62,873 nucleotides of DNA from an uncultured Gemmatimonadota bacterium (GTDB lineage Bacteria; Gemmatimonadota; Gemmatimonadetes; Gemmatimonadales; GWC2-71-9): positions 1 through 62,873 of the forward strand of contig CAMPKP010000004.1 in NCBI GenBank assembly GCA_946887295.1, written 5' to 3'. This document shows positions 41,891 through 51,631 of this stretch, in pieces. The notes beneath the pieces are model-generated. The model had not been told where the DNA came from. It saw only the letters and a list, made by a program, of their open reading frames with translations, and made no database searches. The translations under genes were made by a program, and so were the position numbers. Numbering within the stretch: the first letter of the stretch is position 1; each line of letters starts with the position of its first letter.

Positions 41891-41919
41891 TTGACAGCAA
41901 TCTCCCCGGGCCGTAGTCT
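41891..41919 (+). promoter_or_regulatory. Promoter of the iol operon
   Basis: A perfect -35 TTGACA (41891-41896) and -10 TAGTCT (41914-41919) are separated by exactly 17 bp, reading towards iolG. The predicted start site near 41926 lies just before two operator palindromes. It is one of only two perfect TTGACA boxes I noticed upstream of genes in this window. Confidence 0.75.
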
Positions 41920-41931
41920 AGGAGATAGTGC

Positions 41932-41943
41932 TGGAACGTTCCA
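41932..41943. promoter_or_regulatory. LacI-type operator 1
   Basis: TGGAACGTTCCA is a perfect 12-bp palindrome with the central CG dyad typical of LacI/GalR operators. It lies about 6 bp after the predicted transcription start of the iol operon, where bound repressor would block the polymerase. Its centre is 21 bp from that of operator 2. Confidence 0.8.
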
Positions 41944-41951
41944 AACGCAAG

Positions 41952-41965
41952 TTGGAACGCTCCAA
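41952..41965. promoter_or_regulatory. LacI-type operator 2
   Basis: TTGGAACGCTCCAA is a 14-bp palindrome with one mismatched pair, sharing TGGAACG and TCCA with operator 1. The 21-bp centre-to-centre spacing equals two helical turns, so two repressor dimers would lie on the same DNA face. Confidence 0.78.
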
Positions 41966-42008
41966 TACCGGTCGCTTCTCCCCGCCGAGCCCAGTCCCGA
42001 GGATCACC

Positions 42009-43004
42009 ATGCGTGTCGGCATCGCCGGCGTCGGCCGAATCGGATCGTTCCACGCGGGGGTGCTGAGCCGGCATCCGGCCGTCAGGCAGGTGCTCGTGAC
42101 CGACCCCGATGGTGACCGCGCCGCTGCCGTGGCCCGGGAGATCGGCGCCCAGGTGTCGCCCTCGGTCGAAGCCCTTCTCGCGGCGGTGGACGCGTTCGTC
42201 ATCACGACGCCGACCATCACGCACGCCGACCTCATCCGCCAGGCCGCGGACGCCGGCCGCCCCACCTTCTGTGAGAAGCCCATCACCATCGACCTCGCCT
42301 CGACCGAAGAGGTGATCCGCCACATCCAGCGGCGGAAGGCGGTGGTCCAGATGGGCTTTCAGCGGCGCTTCGACCCGGGGTACCGCCGGGCCCGGGAGCT
42401 GGTGGAGACCGGAGCACTGGGCCGGATCTACATCGTCCGCATGTCGGGCCACGATCCCCATCCTCCGCACGACGACTACATTCCCGGATCCGGTGGGCTC
42501 TTCCGCGACTTCCACATCCACGATTTCGACATCGTCCGCCACGTGACCGGGCAGGAGGTCGTCGAGGTCTACGCCGACGGGTCGGACGCCGGGTTCGAGA
42601 TCTTCGCGCGCCATGGCGACGTCGCCGCCGCCGTGGCGACGCTCCGCTTCAGCGGCGGCGCGCTCGGCATTCTCTCCGGCACCCGGCACGATCCGGTGGG
42701 CTACGACATCCGGATGGAGCTGTTCGGCGCCTGCGACAGCGTCGCGGTGGGGTGGAACAGCCGCACCCCGCTTCGCTCGATCGAGCCCGACGGTCCGCCG
42801 GCGCCGGAGCACCCTTACGGGTTCTTCCTCGACCGATTCGAGGCGGCTTACCGGGCCGAGCTGCACGCGTTCGTGGAAGTGGCCGCGGGACGGATGCCCA
42901 ATCCATGCCCGCCCGAGGAAGCGCGCGAGGCGATCCGGGTCGCGATGGCCTGCGATCTCTCGCGCAGCCTCCACCGCCCGGTCCGGGTGGCTGAAATCGG
43001 ATGA
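42009..43004 (+). CDS. iolG: Inositol 2-dehydrogenase
   Basis: First catabolic step: oxidises myo-inositol to 2-keto-myo-inositol with NAD. The 331-residue Gfo/Idh/MocA protein has the Rossmann motif GIAGVGRIGSFHAG, Lys90 in CEKPI, and the active-site series GGLFRDFHIHDFDI (Asp167, His171), spaced as in characterised inositol dehydrogenases. MGFQRRFDPGY is also typical. The ATG at 42009 has GAGGATC upstream, and its leader contains the promoter and operators. It overlaps the next gene by 4 bp. A related sugar dehydrogenase is possible alone, but the operon decides for inositol. Confidence 0.93.
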   Translation: MRVGIAGVGRIGSFHAGVLSRHPAVRQVLVTDPDGDRAAAVAREIGAQVSPSVEALLAAVDAFVITTPTITHADLIRQAADAGRPTFCEKPITIDLASTEEVIRHIQRRKAVVQMGFQRRFDPGYRRARELVETGALGRIYIVRMSGHDPHPPHDDYIPGSGGLFRDFHIHDFDIVRHVTGQEVVEVYADGSDAGFEIFARHGDVAAAVATLRFSGGALGILSGTRHDPVGYDIRMELFGACDSVAVGWNSRTPLRSIEPDGPPAPEHPYGFFLDRFEAAYRAELHAFVEVAAGRMPNPCPPEEAREAIRVAMACDLSRSLHRPVRVAEIG

Positions 43005-43894
43005 CGGATCCGGTCGCCCGCCTCGCCGGCGCCCCCATCACCTGGGGAGTCTGCGAGGTGCCTGGATGGGGCTGGCAGCTCGGGGCGGAACGGGTGCTCG
43101 GCGAGGTCTCCGGCCTCGGTCTCCGCGCCATCGAGCTCGGCCCCAGCGGCTTTCTGCCCGAGGATCCGGCCGAAGTGGCGCGAACGCTCCGGGGCCACGA
43201 CCTTCGACTGGCGGCGGGCTTCGTGCCGGCGGTGCTCCATCGCCCCGACGTGCGGACCGTCGAGCTCGATCGCCTCGCCGCCGCGGCCGAGATCCTGAGG
43301 GCGGCGGGCGCCGACATGCTGGTGCTCGCGGCGGACCTCGGGAACGGCGCCGGAGGGTACGATCGCTCGGCGGAGCTCACCGAGGGGGAATGGAAGGTTC
43401 TGCTGGAGGGGTTGGACCAGGCGCGGGAGGCCGCCGCCCGACGGCAGCTGCCGGTCGCCTTCCACCCGCACTACGGCACCGCCGTGGAGCGCGGCGAGCA
43501 CGTCGAGCGGGTCATCGCCGGCAGTGATGTCTCGATCTGCCTGGATACCGGGCACCTCCTCGTCGGCGGGACCGACCCCCTCGGCGTGGCGCGCCTGGCC
43601 AACGGTCGCGTCGCCCACGTGCACCTCAAGGACGTCGATGCCGCGTGCGCCGCGCGGGTTCGAAGCGGTGAGATCGGCTACCGCGAGGCGGTGGCGGACG
43701 GCCTCTACCGCCCGCTGGGCGAGGGCGACGTGGATGTCGCGTCCGTCGTGAGGCTGCTGGAAGCGTCGGGCTACCAGGGCTGGTACGTGCTGGAGCAGGA
43801 CGTGGTGCTCGCCACGGAGCCGGGGGCGGGCGAGGGCCCGGCTGCCGCCGCCGCCAGAAGCATCGACTATCTCACGAGGATCATGAAAGCGTGA
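43001..43894 (+). CDS. iolE: Inosose dehydratase
   Basis: Dehydrates 2-keto-myo-inositol to 3D-(3,5/4)-trihydroxycyclohexane-1,2-dione. The 297-residue TIM-barrel protein (xylose-isomerase-like) starts [18 protein letters not shown], the hallmark of the actinobacterial-type IolE, followed by [38 protein letters not shown] and [12 protein letters not shown], which supply metal ligands. The ATG overlaps iolG (ATGA) and its stop overlaps the binding-protein start (GTGA). Its form resembles the actinobacterial version more than Bacillus IolE. Confidence 0.9.
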   Translation: MTDPVARLAGAPITWGVCEVPGWGWQLGAERVLGEVSGLGLRAIELGPSGFLPEDPAEVARTLRGHDLRLAAGFVPAVLHRPDVRTVELDRLAAAAEILRAAGADMLVLAADLGNGAGGYDRSAELTEGEWKVLLEGLDQAREAAARRQLPVAFHPHYGTAVERGEHVERVIAGSDVSICLDTGHLLVGGTDPLGVARLANGRVAHVHLKDVDAACAARVRSGEIGYREAVADGLYRPLGEGDVDVASVVRLLEASGYQGWYVLEQDVVLATEPGAGEGPAAAAARSIDYLTRIMKA

Positions 43895-44889
43895 CGCGAG
43901 CACAGGGGGCAAGAATCGTAGCCGTGGCCGTGTCGGCCCTTTGGGCCTGCGGCGGCGGCGGCGGCTCGGCTCCACGCGCCGGTGGGGGCGATGGAGCGCA
44001 GGAGCGCAGCGCCGTCCGCATCGTCATGGTGAGCCACGGGCAGACCTCCGACCCGTTCTGGTCCATCGTGGCCAACGGCGCCGACGACGCCGCCCGCGAG
44101 CTGGGCGTCCGGCTCGAGTACCAGGCCCCCAGCAGCTTCGACATGGTCAGGGAGAGCCAGCTCATCGACGCCGCAGTCGCGAGCCGCCCCAGCGCGCTCG
44201 CCATCTCGGTTCCGGATCCCGATGCGCTCGGGCCTTCGATCAAGGCGGCCGTCACGGCCGGCATCCCCGCCATCTCGGTCAACTCCGGTGACGCCGCATG
44301 GCAGCGACTGGGCTTCCTCGGCCACATCGGCCAGACCGAGTACGAGTCGGGACGCGCTGCGGGCGAGCGGCTGGCCGCCGCCGGTGCCAAGCGGGTGCTC
44401 TGCGTCAATCACGAGGTCGGCAACGTCTCGCTCGATACCCGCTGCCGCGGGCTGGGGGACGGCCTCTCGAAGAGCGGCGCCACGATGCAGGTCCTCGGCG
44501 TGAGCCTCGCCGATCCCGAAGACGCGAGCCAGCGCATCAGGGGAGCGCTGGAGCGCGACGGATCGGTGGACGGGATGCTGATGCTGGGTCCGGGAGGAGC
44601 GGCACCGGCCCTGGCCGCGCTCGAGCAAACCGGGCGGCTCGGCCGTCTCGCCGTGGGCACCTTCGACCTGACCCCCGAGGTGCTCGCGGCCGTGCGCGAC
44701 GGGCAGCTGCTCTTCGCCATAGATCAGCAGCCGTATCTGCAGGGCTATCTCGCCGTGGTCCTGCTCACCAAGTATCTCGAGACCAGGGCGATGCCCGGGG
44801 GTGGGCAGATCATCCGCACCGGCCCCAGCTTCGTGACGAAGGAGAATGCGGCCGACGTCATCGCGCTCGCCGAACGGGGCGTCCGGTGA
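43891..44889 (+). CDS. Sugar (inositol) ABC transporter substrate-binding lipoprotein
   Basis: A 332-residue type I periplasmic binding protein of the RbsB class. Lipoprotein signal ends ALWAC (Cys ~20) with a glycine-rich linker. The fold follows: [111 protein letters not shown]. Placed inside the iol operon, with permease and ATPase directly after, it most likely binds myo-inositol, as Caulobacter IbpA does. Ligand is inferred from context. Confidence 0.88.
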   Translation: MTRAQGARIVAVAVSALWACGGGGGSAPRAGGGDGAQERSAVRIVMVSHGQTSDPFWSIVANGADDAARELGVRLEYQAPSSFDMVRESQLIDAAVASRPSALAISVPDPDALGPSIKAAVTAGIPAISVNSGDAAWQRLGFLGHIGQTEYESGRAAGERLAAAGAKRVLCVNHEVGNVSLDTRCRGLGDGLSKSGATMQVLGVSLADPEDASQRIRGALERDGSVDGMLMLGPGGAAPALAALEQTGRLGRLAVGTFDLTPEVLAAVRDGQLLFAIDQQPYLQGYLAVVLLTKYLETRAMPGGGQIIRTGPSFVTKENAADVIALAERGVR

Positions 44890-44893
44890 GACC

Positions 44894-45970
44894 ATGACTC
44901 CGATGAGCGCCGGCACCCGGACCAAGGACGTGCCCGCCGTGGTGGCGGACGCCCCCGTGCGGACCGAGCCTTCCGGGCGCCCGGCCGGACTCAGGCGGCT
45001 GCTGTCGCGTCCCGAGGTCGGCGCCGCCGCCGGCGCCCTGCTGGTGTGGCTGGTGTTCGCGCTGGTGGCCGGCCCGCCGTTCCGCAGTCTCGAGGGGACG
45101 GCCGCCTTCCTCAATGCCGCGGCACCGCTCGGCATTCTCGCCGTGGCGGTGGCGCTGCTCATGATCGGGGGAGAGTTCGATCTGTCGGTCGGGTCGATCA
45201 TCGGGTTCGCGGGCATGACGATCATGGTGCTCACACGCCACTTCGACTGGGCGCTGTGGCCCGCCATCGGGGTCGCCGTGCTGCTGAGCCTCGCGATCGG
45301 TCTCGGCAACGGGTATCTCGTGGTGCGCACCGGCCTGCCCTCGTTCATCGTCACGCTCGGAACCCTCTTCGCGTTCCGGGGCCTCTCGATCGCGGTCAGC
45401 CGCGCGCTCACCCGCCGCACGCAGCTCGGCGGACTCGACGAGGTCCCCGGCTACCCGGCGGCGCAGCTCCTCTTCGGCGGCGACGTGCTGGGGCCCTTCC
45501 GGGTCTCGATCGTCTGGTGGCTCGGGCTCGCGGCCCTGGCCACCTGGGTGCTGATCCGCACCCGGTTCGGCAACTGGATCTTCGCCGCGGGCGGCGCGCC
45601 GGAAGCGGCGCGGAAGATGGGGGTGCCCGTGGCCAGGGTGAAGATCGCGTTGTTCATGACGACGGCGCTCGCGGCGTGCCTGGTCGCAGTGATCCAGGTG
45701 GTGCGGTTCACCGGTGCCGACGCCCTCAGGGGCGAGCAGCAGGAGTTCCGCGCGATCATCGCGGTCGTGATCGGCGGCACGCTGCTCACCGGAGGCTACG
45801 GCTCCGCGATCGGCGCGGTGCTCGGCGCGCTCATCTTCGGGATGGTGCAGCAGGGCATCGTGATCACCGGCGTGGACGCCGACTGGTTCCAGGTCTTCCT
45901 CGGCGTGATGCTGGTGGCCGCCGTCGTCTTCAACGACTTCATCCGGCGGCGCGCCTCGGAGGCCCGGTGA
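44894..45970 (+). CDS. Sugar (inositol) ABC transporter permease
   Basis: A 358-residue permease of the RbsC/branched-chain type with about 9-10 helices. After a ~55-residue cytoplasmic N-terminus come [67 protein letters not shown] (ATPase contact) and [35 protein letters not shown], all diagnostic. The ATG at 44894 follows GGTGAG closely; a second ATG lies at 44903. Only one permease is present, so it should form a homodimer. Confidence 0.9.
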   Translation: MTPMSAGTRTKDVPAVVADAPVRTEPSGRPAGLRRLLSRPEVGAAAGALLVWLVFALVAGPPFRSLEGTAAFLNAAAPLGILAVAVALLMIGGEFDLSVGSIIGFAGMTIMVLTRHFDWALWPAIGVAVLLSLAIGLGNGYLVVRTGLPSFIVTLGTLFAFRGLSIAVSRALTRRTQLGGLDEVPGYPAAQLLFGGDVLGPFRVSIVWWLGLAALATWVLIRTRFGNWIFAAGGAPEAARKMGVPVARVKIALFMTTALAACLVAVIQVVRFTGADALRGEQQEFRAIIAVVIGGTLLTGGYGSAIGAVLGALIFGMVQQGIVITGVDADWFQVFLGVMLVAAVVFNDFIRRRASEAR

Positions 45971-46767
45971 GCGCGCCGATTCTGCGGGTGGAGCACGTCT
46001 CCAAGCGGTTCGGCAACGTGGTCGCGCTGCGCGACGTCTCGCTCTCGGTACCTGGGGGACAGGTGACCTGCCTCCTGGGCGACAACGGGGCGGGGAAGTC
46101 CACCCTGATCCAGATTCTGGCCGGAGTCCACCGGCCGAGCGAGGGTCGCTACCTGGTGGACGGCGCGCCGGCCGACTTCGCCTCGCCCCGCGACGCACTG
46201 ACCCGCGGTATCGCGACGGTCTATCAGGACCTGGCGATGATCCCGTTGCTGAGTATCTGGCGGAACTTCTTCCTCGGTGCCGAGCCCTCCGTCGGGGCGG
46301 GTCCGCTCCGGCGCATCGACGTGGCGCACTGCGAGCGCGTGGTGCTGGAGGAGCTGGGCCGCCTGGGAGTCGAGCTGCGCGATCCCGCGCAGCCGGTGGG
46401 CACGTTGTCCGGCGGCGAGCGGCAGGCCGTGGCGATCGCCCGGGCCATCCACTTCGGCGCCCGGGTGCTGATCCTCGACGAGCCGACGGCGGCGCTGGGT
46501 GTGAAGCAGGCGGGCGTCGTGCTCCGCTACATCGCCAGGGCGCGCGAGCGGGGCGTCGGAGTCGTCTTCATCACCCACAATCCGCACCACGCCTTTCCGG
46601 TGGGTGACCGCTTCGTGATCCTGCGGCGCGGTGAGGTGCAGGGCGACTATGGACGCAAGGAGATCCGGCTCGAAGAGCTGGTGGGGATGATGGCGGGCGG
46701 AGAGGAGCTGGAGCGGCTCGCGCACGAGCTGGGCCGCACAGCGGGTGCGGCCGGGAGCGCCCGATGA
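45967..46767 (+). CDS. Sugar (inositol) ABC transporter ATPase, single cassette
   Basis: A 266-residue ABC ATPase with Walker [10 protein letters not shown] (~38-46), Q-loop [15 protein letters not shown], signature [15 protein letters not shown], Walker [13 protein letters not shown] and FITHNPHHA. Unlike RbsA/XylG (about 500 residues, two cassettes) it has one cassette, as in the FrcA-like transporters, so two copies would pair. GTG start overlaps the permease stop (GTGA); its stop overlaps iolC. Confidence 0.92.
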   Translation: MSAPILRVEHVSKRFGNVVALRDVSLSVPGGQVTCLLGDNGAGKSTLIQILAGVHRPSEGRYLVDGAPADFASPRDALTRGIATVYQDLAMIPLLSIWRNFFLGAEPSVGAGPLRRIDVAHCERVVLEELGRLGVELRDPAQPVGTLSGGERQAVAIARAIHFGARVLILDEPTAALGVKQAGVVLRYIARARERGVGVVFITHNPHHAFPVGDRFVILRRGEVQGDYGRKEIRLEELVGMMAGGEELERLAHELGRTAGAAGSAR

Positions 46768-47738
46768 CCGCCGCGCCCTTCGACGTGCTGACGATGGGGC
46801 GGGTGAGCGTGGATCTCTACCCGGAGCAGAGCGGTGCCGCACTGGCGGACGTGCGGAGCTTCGCCAAGTCCCTCGGCGGAAGCCCCACCAATGTGGCCGT
46901 GGCCGCGGCACGGCTCGGACGCTCGTCGGCCGTGATCACGCGCGTGGGCGACGACGGCTTCGGGCCCTACGTGCGGCGCGCCCTTCGGGGCTTCGGCGTG
47001 GATGACCGCTTCGTCGGCACCGACCCCGAGCTGCGCACGCCGATCGTGTTCTGCGAGCTGCACCCGCCCGACCACTTTCCGCTCCTCTTCTACCGTCAGC
47101 CCACGGCGCCCGACATCAACCTCCGGCTGGAGCTGCTCGATCTCGACGCCATCCAGCAGGCGCGGGTGTTCTGGACCACCGGAACCGGGCTTTCCGCGGA
47201 GCCGAGTCGCACCGCGACGCTGGGCGCCCTGGAGGCGCGCGGGCGCGCCGGGATCACGATCCACGACCTCGACTATCGGCCCTCCCTCTGGCCCGAGCCC
47301 GACGGCGCCGGAGCGTACCAGCGCTGCGCGCTCCGGCAGGCCACGGTGGCCATCGGGAACCTGGAGGAGGCGGCGGTCGCCGTGGGGCAGGGCACGCCCG
47401 AGGTCCTCGCGCGCCGCCTGCTCAATCTCGGCCCCGAGCTCGCGATCGTGAAGCTGGGCGAGCGGGGCGTCGTCGTGGCGTGGGGCGACGAGACGGCGCG
47501 GGTCGAGCCGATACGGGTGGACGTGGTGAACGGGCTTGGCGCGGGCGACGCCTTCGGTGGCGCCGTCTGCCATGGGCTCCTCGCCCGGTGGGACCCGCTC
47601 CGCGTGGTCCGCTTCGCCGCGGCGGCGGGCGCGTTCGTCGTCGCGCGGCTCGCCTGCGCGGACGCCATGCCCACGGCGGCGGAGGTGCTGGAGCTGCTGG
47701 AGCGGACCGAGCCAACCTGCGCGGAGAGCCCTTCGTGA
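46764..47738 (+). CDS. iolC: 5-dehydro-2-deoxygluconokinase
   Basis: Phosphorylates 5-dehydro-2-deoxy-D-gluconate. The 324-residue PfkB/ribokinase-fold protein begins [17 protein letters not shown], the IolC-type N-terminus, then [17 protein letters not shown]. It ends with the anion-hole/catalytic signature [20 protein letters not shown] (catalytic Asp in GAGD). [11 protein letters not shown] is also typical of IolC. Overlaps the ATPase gene and the next gene by 4 bp each. Confidence 0.93.
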   Translation: MTAAPFDVLTMGRVSVDLYPEQSGAALADVRSFAKSLGGSPTNVAVAAARLGRSSAVITRVGDDGFGPYVRRALRGFGVDDRFVGTDPELRTPIVFCELHPPDHFPLLFYRQPTAPDINLRLELLDLDAIQQARVFWTTGTGLSAEPSRTATLGALEARGRAGITIHDLDYRPSLWPEPDGAGAYQRCALRQATVAIGNLEEAAVAVGQGTPEVLARRLLNLGPELAIVKLGERGVVVAWGDETARVEPIRVDVVNGLGAGDAFGGAVCHGLLARWDPLRVVRFAAAAGAFVVARLACADAMPTAAEVLELLERTEPTCAESPS

Positions 47739-48619
47739 TCGACGACCGCCGATTTCTGGAGCTGCTCGAGGTCCGCGCCCGGCGCCCCGAGCTGATCGCC
47801 GAGACCGCGGCGGCGCGGCGGCGGCGGCCACTGCTCGCGGACGACGGCAGGACCTGCATCATCGCGGCCGACCATCCCGCCCGGGCCGCCCTCAAGGTCG
47901 GGAGTGACCCCCTGGCGATGGCCCGGCGCAGGGACCTGCTGGAGCGCCTGATGGTGGCGCTGGCCCAGCCCGGTGTGGATGGTGTGCTCGGGACGCCCGA
48001 TCTGCTGGAGGATCTCCTGCTTCTCGGGGCGCTCGACGGACGCATCGCGATCGGCTCCATGAACCGGGGTGGTCTCCCCGGCGCGGCGTGGGAGCTGGAC
48101 GATCGATTCACCGCGTACGATGCGGGGGCGATCGCGCGAGACGGCCTGGACGGCGGCAAGATGCTGCTCCGCCTGGCGCTCAACGATCCAGGAACCGCAG
48201 CGACGCTCGAGGGCTGCTCCCGCGCGGTGACCGAGCTCGCCGCCAGGAAGCTGGTGGCGATGGTCGAGCCGCTGCCGGCCTGCCGGGAGCCGGACGGCAC
48301 GGTTCGGATCTCCAAGGAGCCGGACGAGCTGGTGCGCCTGATCGGGGTGGCATCGGGCCTCGGCAACACTTCGGCCTACACCTGGCTCAAGGTCCACGTC
48401 ACCCGGGACATGGAGCGCGTGCTCGAGGCGACCACGCTTCCCACCCTGCTGCTCGGCGGCGATCCCGGCGACCGGCCGGCCGAGGTGTTCGAAGGCTGGA
48501 AGCGCGCCCTCCGCATCCCGCAGGTGCGGGGATTGGTGGCCGGGCGCGCGCTGCTCTATCCGCCGGATGGCGACGTCGCCGCCGCGGTCGCCGCCGCCAC
48601 GCGGCTGGTGCACGGATGA
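47735..48619 (+). CDS. Cgl0159-type (beta/alpha)8 protein, candidate 6-phospho-5-dehydro-2-deoxygluconate aldolase
   Basis: A 294-residue TIM-barrel-like protein resembling the conserved protein found in actinobacterial iol clusters (the Cgl0159 family). Segments include RTCIIAADHPARAALKVG, DGVLGTPDLLEDLLLLG, AIGSMNRGGL, DGGKMLLRLAL, VAMVEPLPA, YTWLKVHVTRDMERVL and LLLGGDPGDRP. The Lys in WLKVHV could be a Schiff-base lysine of a class I aldolase. No IolJ is present, and this gene sits between iolC and iolB, so it probably cleaves the IolC product to dihydroxyacetone phosphate and malonic semialdehyde. Activity is inferred. Confidence 0.75.
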   Translation: MIDDRRFLELLEVRARRPELIAETAAARRRRPLLADDGRTCIIAADHPARAALKVGSDPLAMARRRDLLERLMVALAQPGVDGVLGTPDLLEDLLLLGALDGRIAIGSMNRGGLPGAAWELDDRFTAYDAGAIARDGLDGGKMLLRLALNDPGTAATLEGCSRAVTELAARKLVAMVEPLPACREPDGTVRISKEPDELVRLIGVASGLGNTSAYTWLKVHVTRDMERVLEATTLPTLLLGGDPGDRPAEVFEGWKRALRIPQVRGLVAGRALLYPPDGDVAAAVAAATRLVHG

Positions 48620-49482
48620 GCCGGCTGCACCGTCCCGCCGGAAGGGCCACCGACGGCGCGGACCCGGTGGCGATCACCCCGGAATCATCGGGGTGGCGGT
48701 ACACCGGGCTTCGGGTCGTCCGGCTGGTCGGCGGCGAGACCCGCGTGATCGCGGCCGGAACCCGGGAGATGCTCGTCCTCCCGCTGAGCGGCGGCTGCAG
48801 CGTGGAGGTCGACGGCCGGCGGTTCGAGCTCGAGGGCCGCCCCAGCGTGTTCCACGGAGTCACCGACTTCGCCTATCTGCCCGTGGGCTCGGAAGCCACG
48901 CTCCATAGCGGCTCCGACGCGGAGCTGGCGCTGCCGTCCGCCGAGGCCTCCCGCAAGCTGCCGCCGGCCTACGTGCCGGCGGGCGACGTGAAGGTCGAGA
49001 CTCGCGGCGCGGGCAGCGCCACCCGGCAGATCAACAATCTGTTCGTCGCCGGCGGACCGCCCGCGCACCGCCTGGTGGTGGTGGAAGTGCTCACGCCGGG
49101 AGGGAACTGGTCGTCCTATCCGCCCCACAAGCACGACGACGCCACCGCCCCCGGCGAGGCGGAGCTGGAGGAGATCTACTACTTCAGGATTCAGGGGACC
49201 GCAGGCTTCGGCATGCACCGCACCTATACCGCCGATGGCGCCATCGACGACACCGTGGTCGTCCGCGACGGAGACGTGTTCCTGGTTCCTCGCGGCTACC
49301 ACGGCCCGTGCATCGCGGCGCCGGAGTTCCCCATGTACTACCTCAACGTGCTTGCCGGCACCAGCGATGCCCGGTCACTGGGCTTCAGCGACGACCCGGC
49401 ATATGCCTGGATCAGGGAGAGCTGGAGGTCGCTGCCGCGGGACCCGCGGGTTCCGCTGTCCGGCGCGGGGGCGGCACGATGA
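48616..49482 (+). CDS. iolB: 5-deoxy-glucuronate isomerase
   Basis: Isomerises 5-deoxy-D-glucuronate to 5-dehydro-2-deoxy-D-gluconate. The 288-residue bicupin shows the IolB motifs: an N-terminal cupin (REMLVLPLSGGCSVEVDG) and the C-terminal metal site YPPHKHDDATAPGEAELEEIYYFRI (His, His, Glu), followed by VVVRDGDVFLVPRGYHGPCIA and YYLNVLAG. Length is typical. It overlaps both neighbours by 4 bp (ATGA). Confidence 0.94.
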   Translation: MSRLHRPAGRATDGADPVAITPESSGWRYTGLRVVRLVGGETRVIAAGTREMLVLPLSGGCSVEVDGRRFELEGRPSVFHGVTDFAYLPVGSEATLHSGSDAELALPSAEASRKLPPAYVPAGDVKVETRGAGSATRQINNLFVAGGPPAHRLVVVEVLTPGGNWSSYPPHKHDDATAPGEAELEEIYYFRIQGTAGFGMHRTYTADGAIDDTVVVRDGDVFLVPRGYHGPCIAAPEFPMYYLNVLAGTSDARSLGFSDDPAYAWIRESWRSLPRDPRVPLSGAGAAR

Positions 49483-51356
49483 GTCCGTGGCGCGCGGAGA
49501 CCGAGCGCCTCACGATGGCGCAGGCGCTGGTGCGCTTCCTCACCGCGCAGCACGTCGAGCGCGACGGCGAGGAGCGACCGTTCTTCGCCGGCGTGTTCGG
49601 CATCTTCGGCCATGGGAACGTCGCCGGCGTGGGACAGGCGCTGCAGCAGTACGCCGATCGGCTGCGATACTACCAGTCCCGCAACGAGCAGGCCCAGGTC
49701 CACACGGCGGCGGCCTACGCGCGGATGAAGAATCGGCTGCAGACCCTGGCGTGCACCAGCTCGGTCGGGCCGGGGGCGACCAACATGATCACCGGGGCCG
49801 CGGGTGCGACGATCAACCGCCTGCCGGTGCTGCTGCTGCCGGGGGACGTGTTCGCCACGCGGCGGGTGGGATCGGTGCTCCAGCAGCTGGAGGCCGGATG
49901 GTCGCTGGATGTGTCGGTGAACGACGCCTTCCGCCCGGTCTCCCGCTACTGGGACCGCATCGCGCGGCCGGAGCAGCTCGTCTCGTCCGCGCTCGAGGCC
50001 ATGCGGGTGCTGACCAGTCAGGCAGAGACCGGCGCGGTCACACTGGCGCTGCCCCAGGACGTCCAGGCGGAGGCCTTCGATTACCCGGTCGAGTTCCTGC
50101 GGCACCGGGTGTGGCACATCCCGCGGCCACTCCCCGACCCGGCGGCGCTCGCGCGTGCGGTGGAGCTGATCCGCGGGTCCCAACGACCGCTGATCGTCGC
50201 CGGCGGCGGCGTCATCTACTCCGCCGCCACCGAGGAGCTGCGAGCGTTCGCGGAGCGGACCGGCATCCCGGTGGCGGAGACCCAGGCGGGGAAGGGGGCG
50301 TTGCCGTTCGACCACCCCTCCTCGCTCGGGGCGATGGGCGTCACCGGGACGCCGGGCGCCAACCTGACCGCGCGCGAGGCCGATCTCGTGATCGGCATCG
50401 GCACCCGGTACAGCGACTTCACGACGGCGTCACGCACCGCCTTCCAGAATCCGGCCCTTCGATTCGTCAATCTCAATGTCGCCGAGCTGGACGCGCTGAA
50501 GCACGCGGCCACGGCGCTGGTGGGTGACGCCCGGGCGACGCTCGAGGTGCTGACCGACGCGCTCCGCGAGTGGGAGGTGGCGCCGGAATACCGGGCCGCC
50601 GCCGCCCGGCGCAACCGGGAGTGGGATCGCGAGGTCGAGCGGATCTACTCGCTGGGACACCGGCCGCTGTTGAGTCAGGGCGAGATCGTGGGCGCGGTGA
50701 ATCGGAGCGCGGGGCCGCGCGACGTGGTGGTGTGTGCCGCGGGCAGTCTGCCGGGTGATCTGCACAAGCTCTGGCGCTCACGGGATCCCAAGAGCTACCA
50801 CGTCGAATACGGCTATTCGTGCATGGGCTACGAGGTGGCCGGCGGCCTGGGCGTAAAGATGGCGGCCCCCGAGCGGGAAGTGTACGTGCTGGTGGGCGAC
50901 GGCTCGTGGCTGATGATGTCGTCCGAGCTGGCCACGGCGATCCAGGAGGGCCACAAGCTGCTGGTCGTCCTGATCGACAATCACGGCTTCGCATCCATCG
51001 GCGGGCTCTCGAACGCGGTTGGCTCGGCCGGTTTCGGGACCGAATACCGCTACCGGACGGCGGACGGCCGCCTGGCGGGAGAGCACCTGCCGGTGGATCT
51101 GGCCGCGAACGCGGAGAGCCTGGGTGCCTGCGTGCTGCGAGTGCAGGATGCCGCGGGTCTCGATGCCGCACTCCGGTCCGCTCGGGCGATGACTCGCGCC
51201 GTGGTGATTCACGTGGAAGCCGACCGGGAGACCCGGGTCGGATCCTACGAGACCTGGTGGGACGTGCCGGTGGCGGAGGTCTCGGAGATCGAGAGCGTCA
51301 GGGCGGCGCGAGAGGGGTACGAGACGGCCCGTGAGGCCGAGCGCTGGCTGCTCTAG
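49479..51356 (+). CDS. iolD: 3D-(3,5/4)-trihydroxycyclohexane-1,2-dione hydrolase
   Basis: ThDP-dependent ring-opening enzyme of inositol catabolism, giving 5-deoxy-glucuronate. The 625 residues show GVFGIFGHGNVAGVGQAL, the ThDP glutamate in YYQSRNEQAQVH, a central Rossmann-like domain, and the C-terminal ThDP/Mg motif VGDGSWLMMSSELATAIQEG...LIDNHGFASIGG. ETWWDVPVAEVS near the end is IolD-specific and separates it from acetolactate synthase. It is the last gene of the tight operon; the next gene starts 275 bp later. Confidence 0.95.
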   Translation: MSPWRAETERLTMAQALVRFLTAQHVERDGEERPFFAGVFGIFGHGNVAGVGQALQQYADRLRYYQSRNEQAQVHTAAAYARMKNRLQTLACTSSVGPGATNMITGAAGATINRLPVLLLPGDVFATRRVGSVLQQLEAGWSLDVSVNDAFRPVSRYWDRIARPEQLVSSALEAMRVLTSQAETGAVTLALPQDVQAEAFDYPVEFLRHRVWHIPRPLPDPAALARAVELIRGSQRPLIVAGGGVIYSAATEELRAFAERTGIPVAETQAGKGALPFDHPSSLGAMGVTGTPGANLTAREADLVIGIGTRYSDFTTASRTAFQNPALRFVNLNVAELDALKHAATALVGDARATLEVLTDALREWEVAPEYRAAAARRNREWDREVERIYSLGHRPLLSQGEIVGAVNRSAGPRDVVVCAAGSLPGDLHKLWRSRDPKSYHVEYGYSCMGYEVAGGLGVKMAAPEREVYVLVGDGSWLMMSSELATAIQEGHKLLVVLIDNHGFASIGGLSNAVGSAGFGTEYRYRTADGRLAGEHLPVDLAANAESLGACVLRVQDAAGLDAALRSARAMTRAVVIHVEADRETRVGSYETWWDVPVAEVSEIESVRAAREGYETAREAERWLL

Positions 51357-51631
51357 GAGCTCGCGCCATTGGAAAGTCTCGGCTGGCCGGTTGGGAGATC
51401 GATCTCATGGCGCTGAGGCATAACGACTCGTCAGGACAATTGATGCCACATCCCGAAGCCCGCGGACACGATCGCGTCGCGATCCTCAGCCCCTCGCCGG
51501 TGGTGTGCGCCTGGTGCGGCGCGGCCGCCGCCGCGTCCCGGGGGCAGCCCATTCCCGCAGATTCCCGCAGCCGGATGATCCGCCGGATCCCGGCAGTTCC
51601 CACGCAGCATCCGCTCCGGAGGAGGTGGCCA
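51357..51631 (+). other. Gap between iolD and the TonB receptor gene
   Basis: This 275-bp gap contains no convincing gene. I see no copy of the TGGAACG-type operator and no good -35/-10 pair. It holds one 10-bp tandem repeat at 51551-51570 and a strong GGAGGAGG ribosome site at about 51618. Whether the receptor-phytase-phosphatase genes are read from the iol promoter or from one hidden here cannot be decided. Confidence 0.6.
51551..51570 (+). repeat. 10-bp perfect tandem repeat
   Basis: ATTCCCGCAG occurs twice in direct succession about 60-80 bp before the receptor start. A one-turn direct repeat could be a regulator site or chance. Confidence 0.6.
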
